From: Candidatus Methylomirabilota bacterium
Lineage (GTDB): Bacteria; Methylomirabilota; Methylomirabilia; Rokubacteriales; CSP1-6
Assembly: GCA_035315345.1 (NCBI GenBank)
Contig: DATFYA010000014.1
Location: 27,471-91,470, forward strand
Direction: 5' to 3'
Length of the DNA stretch: 64,000 nucleotides
Both the position numbers and the translations under genes were made by a program. Positions 8,181 to 16,292 of the stretch are shown here, in pieces (the first letter of the stretch is position 1; each line of letters starts with the position of its first letter). Below the pieces are notes generated by a model. It searched no databases. It worked only from the letters and a program-made list of their open reading frames with translations, and was not told where the DNA came from.

Positions 8181-8846
8181 CTAGAGGCCGCGGGCCGCGG
8201 TCAGGATCTCCTCATCGCTCGGGAACTTCGAGAGGTCGTCGATCCGCTCGGCCGCCTCGACCTGGCGCCAGCGCACGATGCCTTCCCGATCGATGAGGAA
8301 GTGCCCGGTGAGCTGGGTGCCGTGGGCCGCCGCGATGTGCTGGTCGACCTCGTTCGGCTCGAACCCCTCCTTCTTGTTCATGGTCTCCATCGCCTCGAAG
8401 CAGTTCTGCGCCGCGGGCAGCTCGCCGGTGGGATTGATCGGCGTCGCCAGGAACTGACCCAGCGTGGCGCTCTGGGGCCACGACGCGGCCCGCTCGTCAT
8501 CGACGACCGCGATCGCGGGCACCCGGTACGCCTGGTGGGTCGCCGCCTCGGGGTCGGCGGCGAGGAGCACGCGCGCCGGACGGTACTTGAAGTAGAGGCG
8601 CGCTCGCTCCGCCGGTGTGTTGACCACCGCCAGCGTCTCCACGCCGATCGCTCGGAGCTTCTCCTGCGTGGTGCCCAGCTGCACGAGCTGGCGCCGGCAG
8701 AACGGTCAGTGCAGGCCGCGGAACAGACCCACCAGCACCGGGCTGCGCCCGCGATAGTCGTCGAGCGAGACCTGGCCCTCGCGGTTCACCGCGGGGAGCC
8801 TGAACGCGGGTGCGGGATCACCGGGACGCAGCAGGGTGGGTGCCAT
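8181..8846 (-). CDS. Selenocysteine-containing peroxiredoxin-like (AhpC/TSA) protein
   Basis: The minus-strand frame from ATG 8846 (AGGAGG nine bases upstream) to the stop at 8181 is continuous except for one in-frame TGA at 8706-8708. Reading it as selenocysteine gives a 221-residue protein with FRGLHUPFCRRQL, Sec being residue 47. Homologous redoxins have RGxxCPFCRR here, so Sec replaces the reactive cysteine of a CxxC pair and C50 is retained. Downstream are IGVETLAVVNTP, VDDERAASW and TGHFLIDREGIVRWRQVE, normal AhpC/TSA blocks. A SECIS-like hairpin follows the TGA (8675-8691). A gene caller would split or truncate this at 8684. It probably reduces peroxides or thiols in the cytoplasm; the cyclase gene ends 24 bp upstream. 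Sequencing error is unlikely given perfect placement at the catalytic residue. Confidence 0.9.
8675..8691 (-). promoter_or_regulatory. Putative bacterial SECIS hairpin for the peroxiredoxin-like gene
   Basis: On the minus strand, 14 nt after the in-frame TGA, CCAGCT-CGTGC-AGCTGG forms a 6-bp stem with a five-base loop containing GU. Bacterial SECIS elements are short hairpins within the coding region just downstream of UGA, with a GU in the apical loop recognised by SelB. Compare the element at 22176-22194. Confidence 0.65.
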
Positions 8847-8870
8847 CGGTAGAGCCTCCTCGTGCTCGGA

Positions 8871-11800
8871 TCAGTCCAGGAACGGTAGCACCACGAGGGC
8901 GTCGGGCTCGAGCCCGGCTCGCTCGCAGATCGCCTGGGCCTTCTGCATGAACTCCTCGGCCCGCCTCTCGTCGCCCAGGTCCAGATGGACGGTGGCGAGG
9001 CCATCGTAGCAGGGGAACAGGAGCTGCGGCTCGTCGGCCTCCTCGGCCAGCGCGAGCGCCTCGCGGTAGTGCGCGATCGCGCGGGTCGGATCGCCGTGGC
9101 ACTGGTAGATCTGGCCGAGGACGATGAGCGGCACCGCGAGATGGTCGAGCTGGCCGAGGCGCCGGTCGAGATCGATCGCCGCGTTGGCCGCGCCCACCCC
9201 CTGCTCGTCGCAGCGGTTGGTGAGCGCGCAGTAGGCCACCGCGAGGTTGGCGTAGAGGCGCGACTGGAACCCGAGGTCGCCGATCTTCTTGGCGGTGTCC
9301 AGCCCGGCCGCGGCGGTCTCGATGGCCCGCGCCGGATCCAGCGTGCTGTAGAGCACGCTCAGGTTGGCGAGCCCGCGACAGGCCGCCTGCAGCAGCCCGT
9401 TCTCGCGCGCGAGCGTCACGCTCCGCTCGATGTGCTCCACCGCCTCGGCCAGCCGACCCAGGCGCGCGAGCGCGACGCCGAGCGTGTTGTGGCTCTGGGC
9501 CGCCGCGGTGACCGCCTCCGCGCGCCGGTCGCCGTCGAGCGCGGGATCGGCCACGAGGCGCTCGGCGTGAACGCGCGCCTGCTCGGCCCACTCCAGGGCC
9601 CGCGCGCTGTCGCCGCCGCGGAAGGCCAGACGTCCCATCTCCTGGTACAGATGCGCGCGCTCGATGTGCTCACGATCGTCGCCGAGCAGGGCGAGCCCGG
9701 CCTCGAAGCACTGCAGCGCCCGGGAGCGCGCGCCCGCGTCCCAGTGCAGCCCGCCGGTCTTGCGGAGGATCCGCGCCTGCGCGGGCGCGTCTCCGGCCGC
9801 GCGGTGCCCGGCCTCGACGATCTCGTACTCGTCGAGCGCGGCCGAGCGCCGGCCGATCGGTCCGAGCAGATCCGCCATCCGCTCCCGGGCCACCAGGCGA
9901 TCCGCGTCCACCCCGTCGCAGCCCTCGAGCGCGTCGAGGGCGCGCCGGTAGTGCACGATGGCGTCCGCGTTGGCGTACATGCCGGACGCCCAGTCGCCCG
10001 CCGCCATGAGGTAGCGGGCACCGCGGCGCTTGTCGGCGCCGAGCGCGCAATGATGCCCGAGGGCTTCGAGCCGCTCGAGGCTCTCGGGCTCGCCGTCGGC
10101 TTCCAGCGCCGCGGCCACGCGCGTATGCAGCTCGGTCCGCCGCGCCACGAGGATGTTCTGGTAGACGATCTCCTGCAGGAGCCCGTGACGAAACCGGTGA
10201 TCGGGGCCCGGGGTGATCAGGTCGGTCCGCACCAGCGTGTCGAGGGAGGGATCCACCCGAGCCGGCTCGGCCGAGATCGCCCGGAGCAGCGGCACCGCGA
10301 AGCGAGGCCCGATGACCGCCGCCTCCTGGATGACCCGGCGCTCCGTCGCCTCGAGCCGGTCGAGCCGCGCGAGCAGCAGCCCGTGCAGCGTTGAGGGGAC
10401 CGGGCGCGTGGCCGCGTCCTCCGCGCAGCGCCACCCCTCGCCGTCGCGAACCAGCACGCCGGCCGCCACCAGCGCCCGCACCACCTCCTCGAGGTAGAGC
10501 GGGTTGCCGCCGGCCTGGCGGAGGATCGTGGCCCGCAAGGACTCCGGAATTTGCCCGGTGGAGTCCCCGAACCACGCGGTCAGCAGGTCGAGGCTGTCGG
10601 CGCGCGACAGCGGAGCCACCTCGATGGCGGTGTGCGGCGCGCGGCTCGTGCCGAGCGCGTCCGGCTCGAGCGTCGGGCGGTACATCAGGAGGACCAGGAG
10701 CGGGCGATCCGCGAGGCGATCGGCGAGCGCGCCCAGCAGCTCGATGGACGCGGCGTCGGCCCAGTGCAGATCCTCGACCAGCAGCACCAGGGGGCCGATC
10801 GCCAGCCGCCGCTCGGTCAGGATGCCGGTGGCCATGAAGATCTGGCGCTTGAGCTGCTCGGGCGGGAGGTGGCGGGTGCGGACGTCGTCGCGCTCGAGGC
10901 CCAGCACCTGTGCGATCGCGGCCAGCATGGGGGCGCGCTCCTCCGCGGCGACGCCGAGCGTTTCCAGGCCCGCCGCGAGCTTGCTCCGGGCGAGATCGAC
11001 CGAATCGCCGGGTTCCACTCCGTACGCGTCGCGCAGGAGCCCGGCCACCGCCCCGTACGTCTGCTCGCCGAGCGACGAGCACGCGGCGCGCCGGATCACG
11101 GTGCCGGCGAGGCGACCGGTGGCCTCGAGCCGGGCAAAGAACTCGCGCTGCAATCGCGACTTCCCGGCGCCCGGCTCGCCGATCAGGCTCAGCACCTGGG
11201 CCCGGCCCGCGCGCATGTCGTCGAAGGCCGCCTCCATCCGCCGCAGCTCGCGCTCGCGGCCCACGAGCGGGGCGGCCAGCCCGAGGCCCTCGAGGCCGCG
11301 GGCCGAGCGGGGCGCGGCCAGCGCGTCGAGCAGGCGATGCGCCGTCACCGGCTCGCTCTTGCCCTTGAGCCGGAGCGCCTCGCCGGGCGCGAACGTGAAG
11401 GCGTGCTGCGTGAGCTGATACGTGGCGTCGCTGACGAAGATGTCGCCGGCCGGGGCCGCGCTCTGCAGCCGGGAGGCGGTGTTCACGGTGTCGCCGGTCA
11501 CCGCGTAGGCCGCGTCGGCGGCCGCTCCGATGCGCCCGGCCACCACCGGGCCGGTATTGACGCCGACGTGCAGCGCGAGCGGCCGGCCCACCCGCCGCTC
11601 CCAGCGCCGGTTGAGCGCGCCCATCCGCTCGCGCATCAGCAGCGCCGCGCGCAGGCTCCGCTCGGGATCGTCCTCGTGCGCGCGCGGGGCCCCGAACACC
11701 GCCATCACCGCGTCGCCGACGAACTTCTCCACGAAGCCCTCGTAGCGCTCGATCGACGCGGACATCTCCCGGAACAGATCGCTCTGGATCGCGCGCACGT

Positions 11801-11993
11801 CCTCGGCGTCGAGGCCTTCGCTCAGCGCGGTGAACCCGGCCAGGTCCGCGAAGAGCACGGTGACCGGCCGGCGGTCTCCCTCGGGAGCCGCGGGCGGCGG
11901 AGGCGGAGGAGGAGCCGGCGCGAGCCGCATCCCGCACTTGGGACAGAATGCGAAGTCGGCGGGGGCCTCGAAGCCGCAGCCGCCGCAGGTCAT
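8871..11993 (-). CDS. Zinc-ribbon class III nucleotide cyclase with AAA ATPase and TPR repeats
   Basis: A 1040-residue multidomain signalling protein. Residues 1-24 form a zinc ribbon (C3, C6, C17, C20), then a proline run. Residues about 43-225 are a class III cyclase with metal aspartates D50 (LFADLAGF) and D94 (FVGDAVMAV), K90, and D168/N171/R175 (GDTVNTASR), so the catalytic set looks intact. An AAA/STAND module follows with P-loop GEPGAGKS at 272-279 and Walker B VLLVEDLHWAD. The C-terminal half is helical TPR-like repeats (NTLGVALARLGRLAEAVEHI, HYREALALAEEAD). Start overlaps the NRPS-like stop (ATGA). It probably makes cAMP or cGMP in response to a partner sensed by the ATPase/TPR part; nucleotide choice is not certain. 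Confidence 0.9.
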   Translation of the reverse strand: MTCGGCGFEAPADFAFCPKCGMRLAPAPPPPPPPAAPEGDRRPVTVLFADLAGFTALSEGLDAEDVRAIQSDLFREMSASIERYEGFVEKFVGDAVMAVFGAPRAHEDDPERSLRAALLMRERMGALNRRWERRVGRPLALHVGVNTGPVVAGRIGAAADAAYAVTGDTVNTASRLQSAAPAGDIFVSDATYQLTQHAFTFAPGEALRLKGKSEPVTAHRLLDALAAPRSARGLEGLGLAAPLVGRERELRRMEAAFDDMRAGRAQVLSLIGEPGAGKSRLQREFFARLEATGRLAGTVIRRAACSSLGEQTYGAVAGLLRDAYGVEPGDSVDLARSKLAAGLETLGVAAEERAPMLAAIAQVLGLERDDVRTRHLPPEQLKRQIFMATGILTERRLAIGPLVLLVEDLHWADAASIELLGALADRLADRPLLVLLMYRPTLEPDALGTSRAPHTAIEVAPLSRADSLDLLTAWFGDSTGQIPESLRATILRQAGGNPLYLEEVVRALVAAGVLVRDGEGWRCAEDAATRPVPSTLHGLLLARLDRLEATERRVIQEAAVIGPRFAVPLLRAISAEPARVDPSLDTLVRTDLITPGPDHRFRHGLLQEIVYQNILVARRTELHTRVAAALEADGEPESLERLEALGHHCALGADKRRGARYLMAAGDWASGMYANADAIVHYRRALDALEGCDGVDADRLVARERMADLLGPIGRRSAALDEYEIVEAGHRAAGDAPAQARILRKTGGLHWDAGARSRALQCFEAGLALLGDDREHIERAHLYQEMGRLAFRGGDSARALEWAEQARVHAERLVADPALDGDRRAEAVTAAAQSHNTLGVALARLGRLAEAVEHIERSVTLARENGLLQAACRGLANLSVLYSTLDPARAIETAAAGLDTAKKIGDLGFQSRLYANLAVAYCALTNRCDEQGVGAANAAIDLDRRLGQLDHLAVPLIVLGQIYQCHGDPTRAIAHYREALALAEEADEPQLLFPCYDGLATVHLDLGDERRAEEFMQKAQAICERAGLEPDALVVLPFLD

Positions 11994-14674
11994 GGCGTCG
12001 CGGACGGGACCCGCTGCAGGCGGGCTTCGAGCCGCGAGGCGAAGGCGGCCACGTGGCGGGTGACGCACGTGTGGTGGTCTCCGGGCACCGTCTCGACCTC
12101 GAGGTCGGACAGCAGCGGCGTCCATCCCAGGTCCGGCCGGCGCACGCGCAGCGCCTCGGCGCGAAACAGCACGACGAGCCCGTCGTACGCCGCGGGCACG
12201 TAGCTCCGGATCGCGCGGCGATAACGCCGCCACGCCGCCCCGGTCACGTCGATCGGCGCCGCGTGCAGCCCCCGCTCGCCGCCCGCGCCGACCAGCCGGG
12301 GCATGCGGTCGACCGCCTCCATCAGGCGCCCTCGCACCGCGCTCATCCGGGGCCGGCGCGCGACGCGCGCGAGGCCGGCGAAGCGCGTCGCGCCGGACCG
12401 CGCCCGCTCGAAGGCGATCTCGGCGGCCCAGCCCGCGCGGGCCACCACGCTCGCCCGCGCGGCCCCGGAGAGCGGGGCGACGCGCGCCAGCGCCGCGGCG
12501 GCCCGGTTGATGGCGCGCGCCGGCCATGCCGGCGCCGGCGTGTCCACGAGGACCACCACGTCCACCCGCTCGCCGGCGGCCCGCAGCTGCCGAGCCATCT
12601 CGAGGGCCACGATGCCGCCATAGCAGTGGCCGCCCAGCACGTACGGGCCGTGCGGCCGGATCGCGCGCACCGCGCGCACCCGCTCGGCCGCGATCGCGTG
12701 GACCGTGGCGGGCAGCGGGCGATCGAACCCGTGGAGATGGATCGCGTACACCGGACGGTCCGGATCGAGGGCGCGGCCGAGGGCGTGCGTGTAGAGCCCT
12801 CGCCCGTGGTCGTTGTGCACGAAGACGAGCGGCGCGCGCGCGCCGGAGGCGCGCAGCACGGTGAGCGGCTCGGTGAGGCCGCGATCCGCCCCTTGCAGCG
12901 CGGCGGCGACCCCCGCGACGGTGGGCGACTCGAGCAGGGCCGACGGGCCGAGCGCGCGACCGCAGGTCTGCTCGATCGCCCCGAGGAGCGCCGCGGCCAG
13001 CAGGGAATCGCCACCGAGGTCGAAGAAGTCGTCGGTGGCCCCGATCGGAGCCGCGTCGAACAATTCCTCGAACAGTCCCGCGATCTGATGCTCGAGCGGC
13101 GTGCGCGGCGTGACGAACACCTCGGGACGCGGGGCGGGCCGGGGCGGCGGCAACGCGGCCCGATCCGCCTTGCCGTTGGCGTTGAGCGGCATCGCGTCCA
13201 GCACGACGAAGGCGGACGGCAGCAGATGCGCAGGCACGCGATCCTGAAGGAACCCGCGGAGGGCCGCCGCCGTCGGCGGCGGTGTGGTCGTGCTCACCAG
13301 GTACGCGACGAGCCGCAAATCTCCTGAATCTCCGGCCACCGCGGTCACCACCGCCTGTCGGATCGCCTCGTGCTCGACCAGCGCGGCCTCGACCTGCCCG
13401 GGATGCACCCGGAAGCCCCGCACCTTCACCTGGTCGTCCTTGCGCCCGAGCAGCGTCAGGCACCCGTCGGCGGCGAGCCGGCCGATGTCGCCCGTCCGGT
13501 AGACTCGCACGTCGGGCTCCGTGGGGTCGGCCGCGTAGCGCTCCCGGGTGAGGTCGGGCCGGCGCCAGTAGCCGTCGGAGAGGAATCGACTGCGCACCAC
13601 GACCTCCCCGGGCTCGCCGGCCTCCACCGGCCGACCGTCGTCGTCGACGATCAGCACCTCCGCGCCCTCGAGGGCGTGGCCGGCGGGCACCCGGCCGCTC
13701 GGCAGCGGCGTGTCGCGCTCGACGTGGTGCTCGGTGATCGGGCTGAACTCGGTCGCCCCGTAGCTGGCCACCAGCACGCATCCCGGGGCGAAGCGCTCGC
13801 GGAATCGCTCCACGTCCTGCCGGTAGAGCGGCTCGCTGCCCAGGTGGACGAGCCGCACCGAGGCGACCCGCCGCTCGATGCCGGGTTCGGCGAGAAGCGG
13901 CCGGAACATGCTGACCGCCGAGCCGAGCACGGTGACCGACTCGCGCTCGATCCAGGCGGCGAGGGCGCGCGGCCCCGCCTGCGTCATGTCCCACGGCAGC
14001 AGCACCGCGCCGGCGGAGAATGCGGCGGTGAGGTCCCGCATGCCGGGCATCGCGCCGAGCGAGTGCAGCAGGCTCACCCGGTCGTCGGGTCCCACGCCAT
14101 GGGTCGCGAGCGCGCAGCGGACGCGATGGAGCAACGCGCGGTGACTGCGGACGACACCCTTGGGCTCGCCGGTGGAGCCCGACGTGTAGAGCACGCACGC
14201 CGGGTGGCCCGGGGCGATCGGGACCCGGCGCGGCTCCGTCGGCTCGCGCAGGTCCAGCTGGTCGACCAGCACCGTCGGGCATCCGGGGATCCGGCCGTCG
14301 AGCGCGGCCGCTCCGGCCGCGTCCGTCAGCACGCACGCGGCCTCCGCGTCGCGGATGATCGCCGCGAGGTATCCGGCCGGGTTGGCCGGATTGAGCGGCA
14401 CGCAGCAGCCCCCGACCTTCCAGGTGGCGACGACGCAGAGGCTGGCCAGCACCGGGTCGGAGACCAGGATCACCACCGGCGCGCCGAACACGGCGGCCCG
14501 CCGCCCGATCGCCGTCGCCAGCGCATCGGAGCGGCGATCGGCTTCCGCGTAGGTCAGCCGCACCGGACCCTGCGCGAGGGCCAGCGCGCCGGTCCGCACC
14601 GCGGCCACCCGGGCGAAGCGCGCCGGCAGTGAGCCCTCGACCTCCTCGGCGGAGAACGACAGGGGCGCGCTCAC
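11990..14674 (-). CDS. NRPS-like enzyme: adenylation - thiolation - thioesterase (A-T-TE)
   Basis: An 894-residue monomodular synthetase. The A domain (about 20-515) has YTSGSTGEPKG (163-173), YGATEFSP, YRTGDIGRL, KVRGFRVHPGQVE and the A10 lysine K502 in NANGKADR. The carrier domain (525-600) has DDFFDLGGDSLL with S557 for phosphopantetheine. The thioesterase (615-890) has GGHCYGG, so the nucleophile is C684 instead of Ser, and GDHHTCVTRH supplies a candidate His. No condensation domain is present. A normal A4 Phe-Asp block is not evident (GAMPGMRD near 207-214), so the substrate may not be a standard amino acid. GTG start at 14674. It overlaps the cyclase gene by 4 bp and follows a VOC gene by 13 bp. 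Confidence 0.92.
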   Translation of the reverse strand: MSAPLSFSAEEVEGSLPARFARVAAVRTGALALAQGPVRLTYAEADRRSDALATAIGRRAAVFGAPVVILVSDPVLASLCVVATWKVGGCCVPLNPANPAGYLAAIIRDAEAACVLTDAAGAAALDGRIPGCPTVLVDQLDLREPTEPRRVPIAPGHPACVLYTSGSTGEPKGVVRSHRALLHRVRCALATHGVGPDDRVSLLHSLGAMPGMRDLTAAFSAGAVLLPWDMTQAGPRALAAWIERESVTVLGSAVSMFRPLLAEPGIERRVASVRLVHLGSEPLYRQDVERFRERFAPGCVLVASYGATEFSPITEHHVERDTPLPSGRVPAGHALEGAEVLIVDDDGRPVEAGEPGEVVVRSRFLSDGYWRRPDLTRERYAADPTEPDVRVYRTGDIGRLAADGCLTLLGRKDDQVKVRGFRVHPGQVEAALVEHEAIRQAVVTAVAGDSGDLRLVAYLVSTTTPPPTAAALRGFLQDRVPAHLLPSAFVVLDAMPLNANGKADRAALPPPRPAPRPEVFVTPRTPLEHQIAGLFEELFDAAPIGATDDFFDLGGDSLLAAALLGAIEQTCGRALGPSALLESPTVAGVAAALQGADRGLTEPLTVLRASGARAPLVFVHNDHGRGLYTHALGRALDPDRPVYAIHLHGFDRPLPATVHAIAAERVRAVRAIRPHGPYVLGGHCYGGIVALEMARQLRAAGERVDVVVLVDTPAPAWPARAINRAAAALARVAPLSGAARASVVARAGWAAEIAFERARSGATRFAGLARVARRPRMSAVRGRLMEAVDRMPRLVGAGGERGLHAAPIDVTGAAWRRYRRAIRSYVPAAYDGLVVLFRAEALRVRRPDLGWTPLLSDLEVETVPGDHHTCVTRHVAAFASRLEARLQRVPSATP

Positions 14675-14687
14675 CTCCCGGCTCGTC

Positions 14688-15179
14688 TCACGCCGACCGC
14701 AGATCCGACTCCTGGGGCATGGGGATCCCGCGGCGGGCCAGCTCGCCTTCCAGGTCCAGCGCCCGCGTGCCCGCCGGCCGGCCGGCCGGCACCGTCCAGA
14801 ACACCTCGAACTCGAGGCCGTCCGGATCCTTGGCGTAGAGCGAGAGGCTCACGCCGTGGTCGGAGGAGCCCACCAGCGCGCGCGCGTCGATGAGCTTCCG
14901 GCGCGCGCGCACCAGGTCGGTCAGCTCGCCCACCTCCCACGCCGAGTGGTACATGCGCACCGCCCCCTCATCGACCGCGCCGACGCCGGGCTGCTCGAAG
15001 AGGCCCAGGTGGTGGTCTTCGCTGCTTCCCGCGATGCGCAGGAACGCCGCGTTCGGATAGCGCGTCTTCACCTCGAAGCCGAGGACGTCGCAGTAGAAGC
15101 GCACGCTGCGGTCCACGTCGGAGACCCAGAGCACGAGGTGCTGCAGCCGCTTGAGCCCGATGCCGGTCGGGGCGCTCAT
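14688..15179 (-). CDS. VOC family protein (glyoxalase/extradiol dioxygenase fold)
   Basis: A 163-residue vicinal-oxygen-chelate protein: LQHLVLWVSDVDRSVRFYCD opens the first babab unit, with H in LQHLVL, H in DHHLGLFEQ and the second-unit ligand H in SSDHGVSLSLY, then DPDGLEFEVFW with E as last metal ligand. This resembles catechol-2,3-dioxygenase-like or glyoxalase enzymes. ATG at 15179 overlaps the Lin0512 gene stop, and the gene lies 13 bp before the NRPS-like gene, so it may act on the same metabolite. Reaction unknown. Confidence 0.88.
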   Translation of the reverse strand: MSAPTGIGLKRLQHLVLWVSDVDRSVRFYCDVLGFEVKTRYPNAAFLRIAGSSEDHHLGLFEQPGVGAVDEGAVRMYHSAWEVGELTDLVRARRKLIDARALVGSSDHGVSLSLYAKDPDGLEFEVFWTVPAGRPAGTRALDLEGELARRGIPMPQESDLRSA

Positions 15180-15508
15180 GCGGGATACTCCACGCTGACC
15201 GTGATGGCCGCGCACGCGATGATCGTGTCGGCGTCGGGCACGCGCAGGCCGCCCGCCACCGGCCGCACCGTCACCTCGCCGTGGGGCAGCTCCTTCTTCA
15301 CGCGCTCCACGTCCACCGTGCCCGGATCGGGCACACCCACCGTGACGTGCACCAGCATGCGTCCGCCCTTGGCGCGCACGTCGGTGAAGAGCGGCAGGCT
15401 CGAGTGCCGGATCGCGTCGGAGACCGCGCGGCACGCCGCCTTGGTGCCCTCGTTGCCGTGCACGTCCACGCCCATCCCGAACTCCAGCACCATCGGTTGT
15501 GCGGCCAC
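15176..15508 (-). CDS. Lin0512 family conserved hypothetical protein
   Basis: A 110-residue protein. Blocks EFGMGVDVHGNEGTKAACRA, VSDAIRHSSLP and VHVTVGVPDPGTVD resemble the Lin0512/TIGR02058 family, a small conserved family of unknown function. GTG at 15508 has AGGAG seven bases upstream. It sits between the SDR (16 bp gap) and the VOC gene (4-bp overlap) in the minus-strand run. The fold is probably an alpha/beta dimer; no catalytic motif is recognised. Confidence 0.8.
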   Translation of the reverse strand: MAAQPMVLEFGMGVDVHGNEGTKAACRAVSDAIRHSSLPLFTDVRAKGGRMLVHVTVGVPDPGTVDVERVKKELPHGEVTVRPVAGGLRVPDADTIIACAAITVSVEYPA

Positions 15509-15524
15509 GTCGTTCTCCTCTCGG

Positions 15525-16292
15525 TTATCCGATCACGCTGCCGCCCATGACCCGAATCGTGTCGCCCGTGATGTAGGCGGAGGCGTCGGAGGCCAGGAAC
15601 AGACACGCCTCCGCGATCTCCTCCGGACGACCGAGGCGGCCGAGCGGGATGCGCTTGAGCTGCTCCGGCCCGCCGGGCGGCGCCTGGCGGAACTCAGGGT
15701 ACCACTCGGCGTAGCGGCGCTCGGTGTCGATGGTGCCCGGCACCACCATGTTGACGCGAATGCCGGACGGGCCCAGCTCCGCGGCCAGCGCGCGCACCAG
15801 GCCGAGCAGGCCGGTCTTGGCCGCGGTGACCGCGGCGGTGCCCGAGCGCCCGGTGATGGACGATTGCCCGCCCAGGGCGATGAGGCTGCCGCGCCCGCGC
15901 GCCTTCATGCCGGGCACCACCGCGCGGGCCAGGTAGAAGGCGGAGTGCAGGTTCACCGCGAACACGCGGTGCCACTCTTCCAGCGTCGTCTCGGTCACCG
16001 ACCTGTGCGGCCGGATGGCCGCGTTGCACACCAGGACGTCGATGGCCCCCAGCACCGCGAGGCCGCCCTTGACCATGTTCTCCACCGCCTCCGGGTCGCC
16101 GATGTCGCCCAGCACCGACACCACGCGCACGCCGTGCTTGCGGCACTCGTCGGCCACCGTCTCGAGCTCCTCGCGATTGGCGCGCGTGTTGAGCACGAGG
16201 TCGGCGCCCTCCGCCGCGAAGGCCAGCGCGATGGCGCGGCCGATGTTGCGGCTGGCCCCGGTGACGAGCGCGGTGCGGCCCGCGAGCTTCAT
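15525..16292 (-). CDS. SDR family oxidoreductase lacking the catalytic tyrosine
   Basis: A 255-residue short-chain dehydrogenase/reductase by fold: TGASRNIGRA (cofactor motif, 11-20), CNAAIR (89-94), SLIALGGQSS (Ser near 144) and IRVNMVVPGTIDT. The YxxxK motif reads VTAAK, so position 155 is Val and only K159 remains. The C-terminal GRLGRPEEIAEACLFLASD and ITGDTIRVMGG are normal for the family. Without the Tyr, normal hydride-transfer catalysis should be impaired; it could be a binding or scaffolding homologue, or act with another acid. ATG overlaps the LLM gene stop (ATGA). Confidence 0.9.
   Translation of the reverse strand: MKLAGRTALVTGASRNIGRAIALAFAAEGADLVLNTRANREELETVADECRKHGVRVVSVLGDIGDPEAVENMVKGGLAVLGAIDVLVCNAAIRPHRSVTETTLEEWHRVFAVNLHSAFYLARAVVPGMKARGRGSLIALGGQSSITGRSGTAAVTAAKTGLLGLVRALAAELGPSGIRVNMVVPGTIDTERRYAEWYPEFRQAPPGGPEQLKRIPLGRLGRPEEIAEACLFLASDASAYITGDTIRVMGGSVIG

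Noticed and set aside
8706..8708. TGA as a nonsense mutation (pseudogene)
   Set aside because: Rest of the gene is intact with good codon use, a strong ribosome site and a hairpin after the codon; the TGA lies at the only residue where Sec would be expected.
8871..14336. A 1821-codon open frame spanning two genes on the minus strand
   Set aside because: Its first ~780 codons are Arg/Gly/Ala-rich and lie out of frame with the A-T-TE synthetase, which shows all its motifs in another frame. Only the part from ATG 11993 is real.
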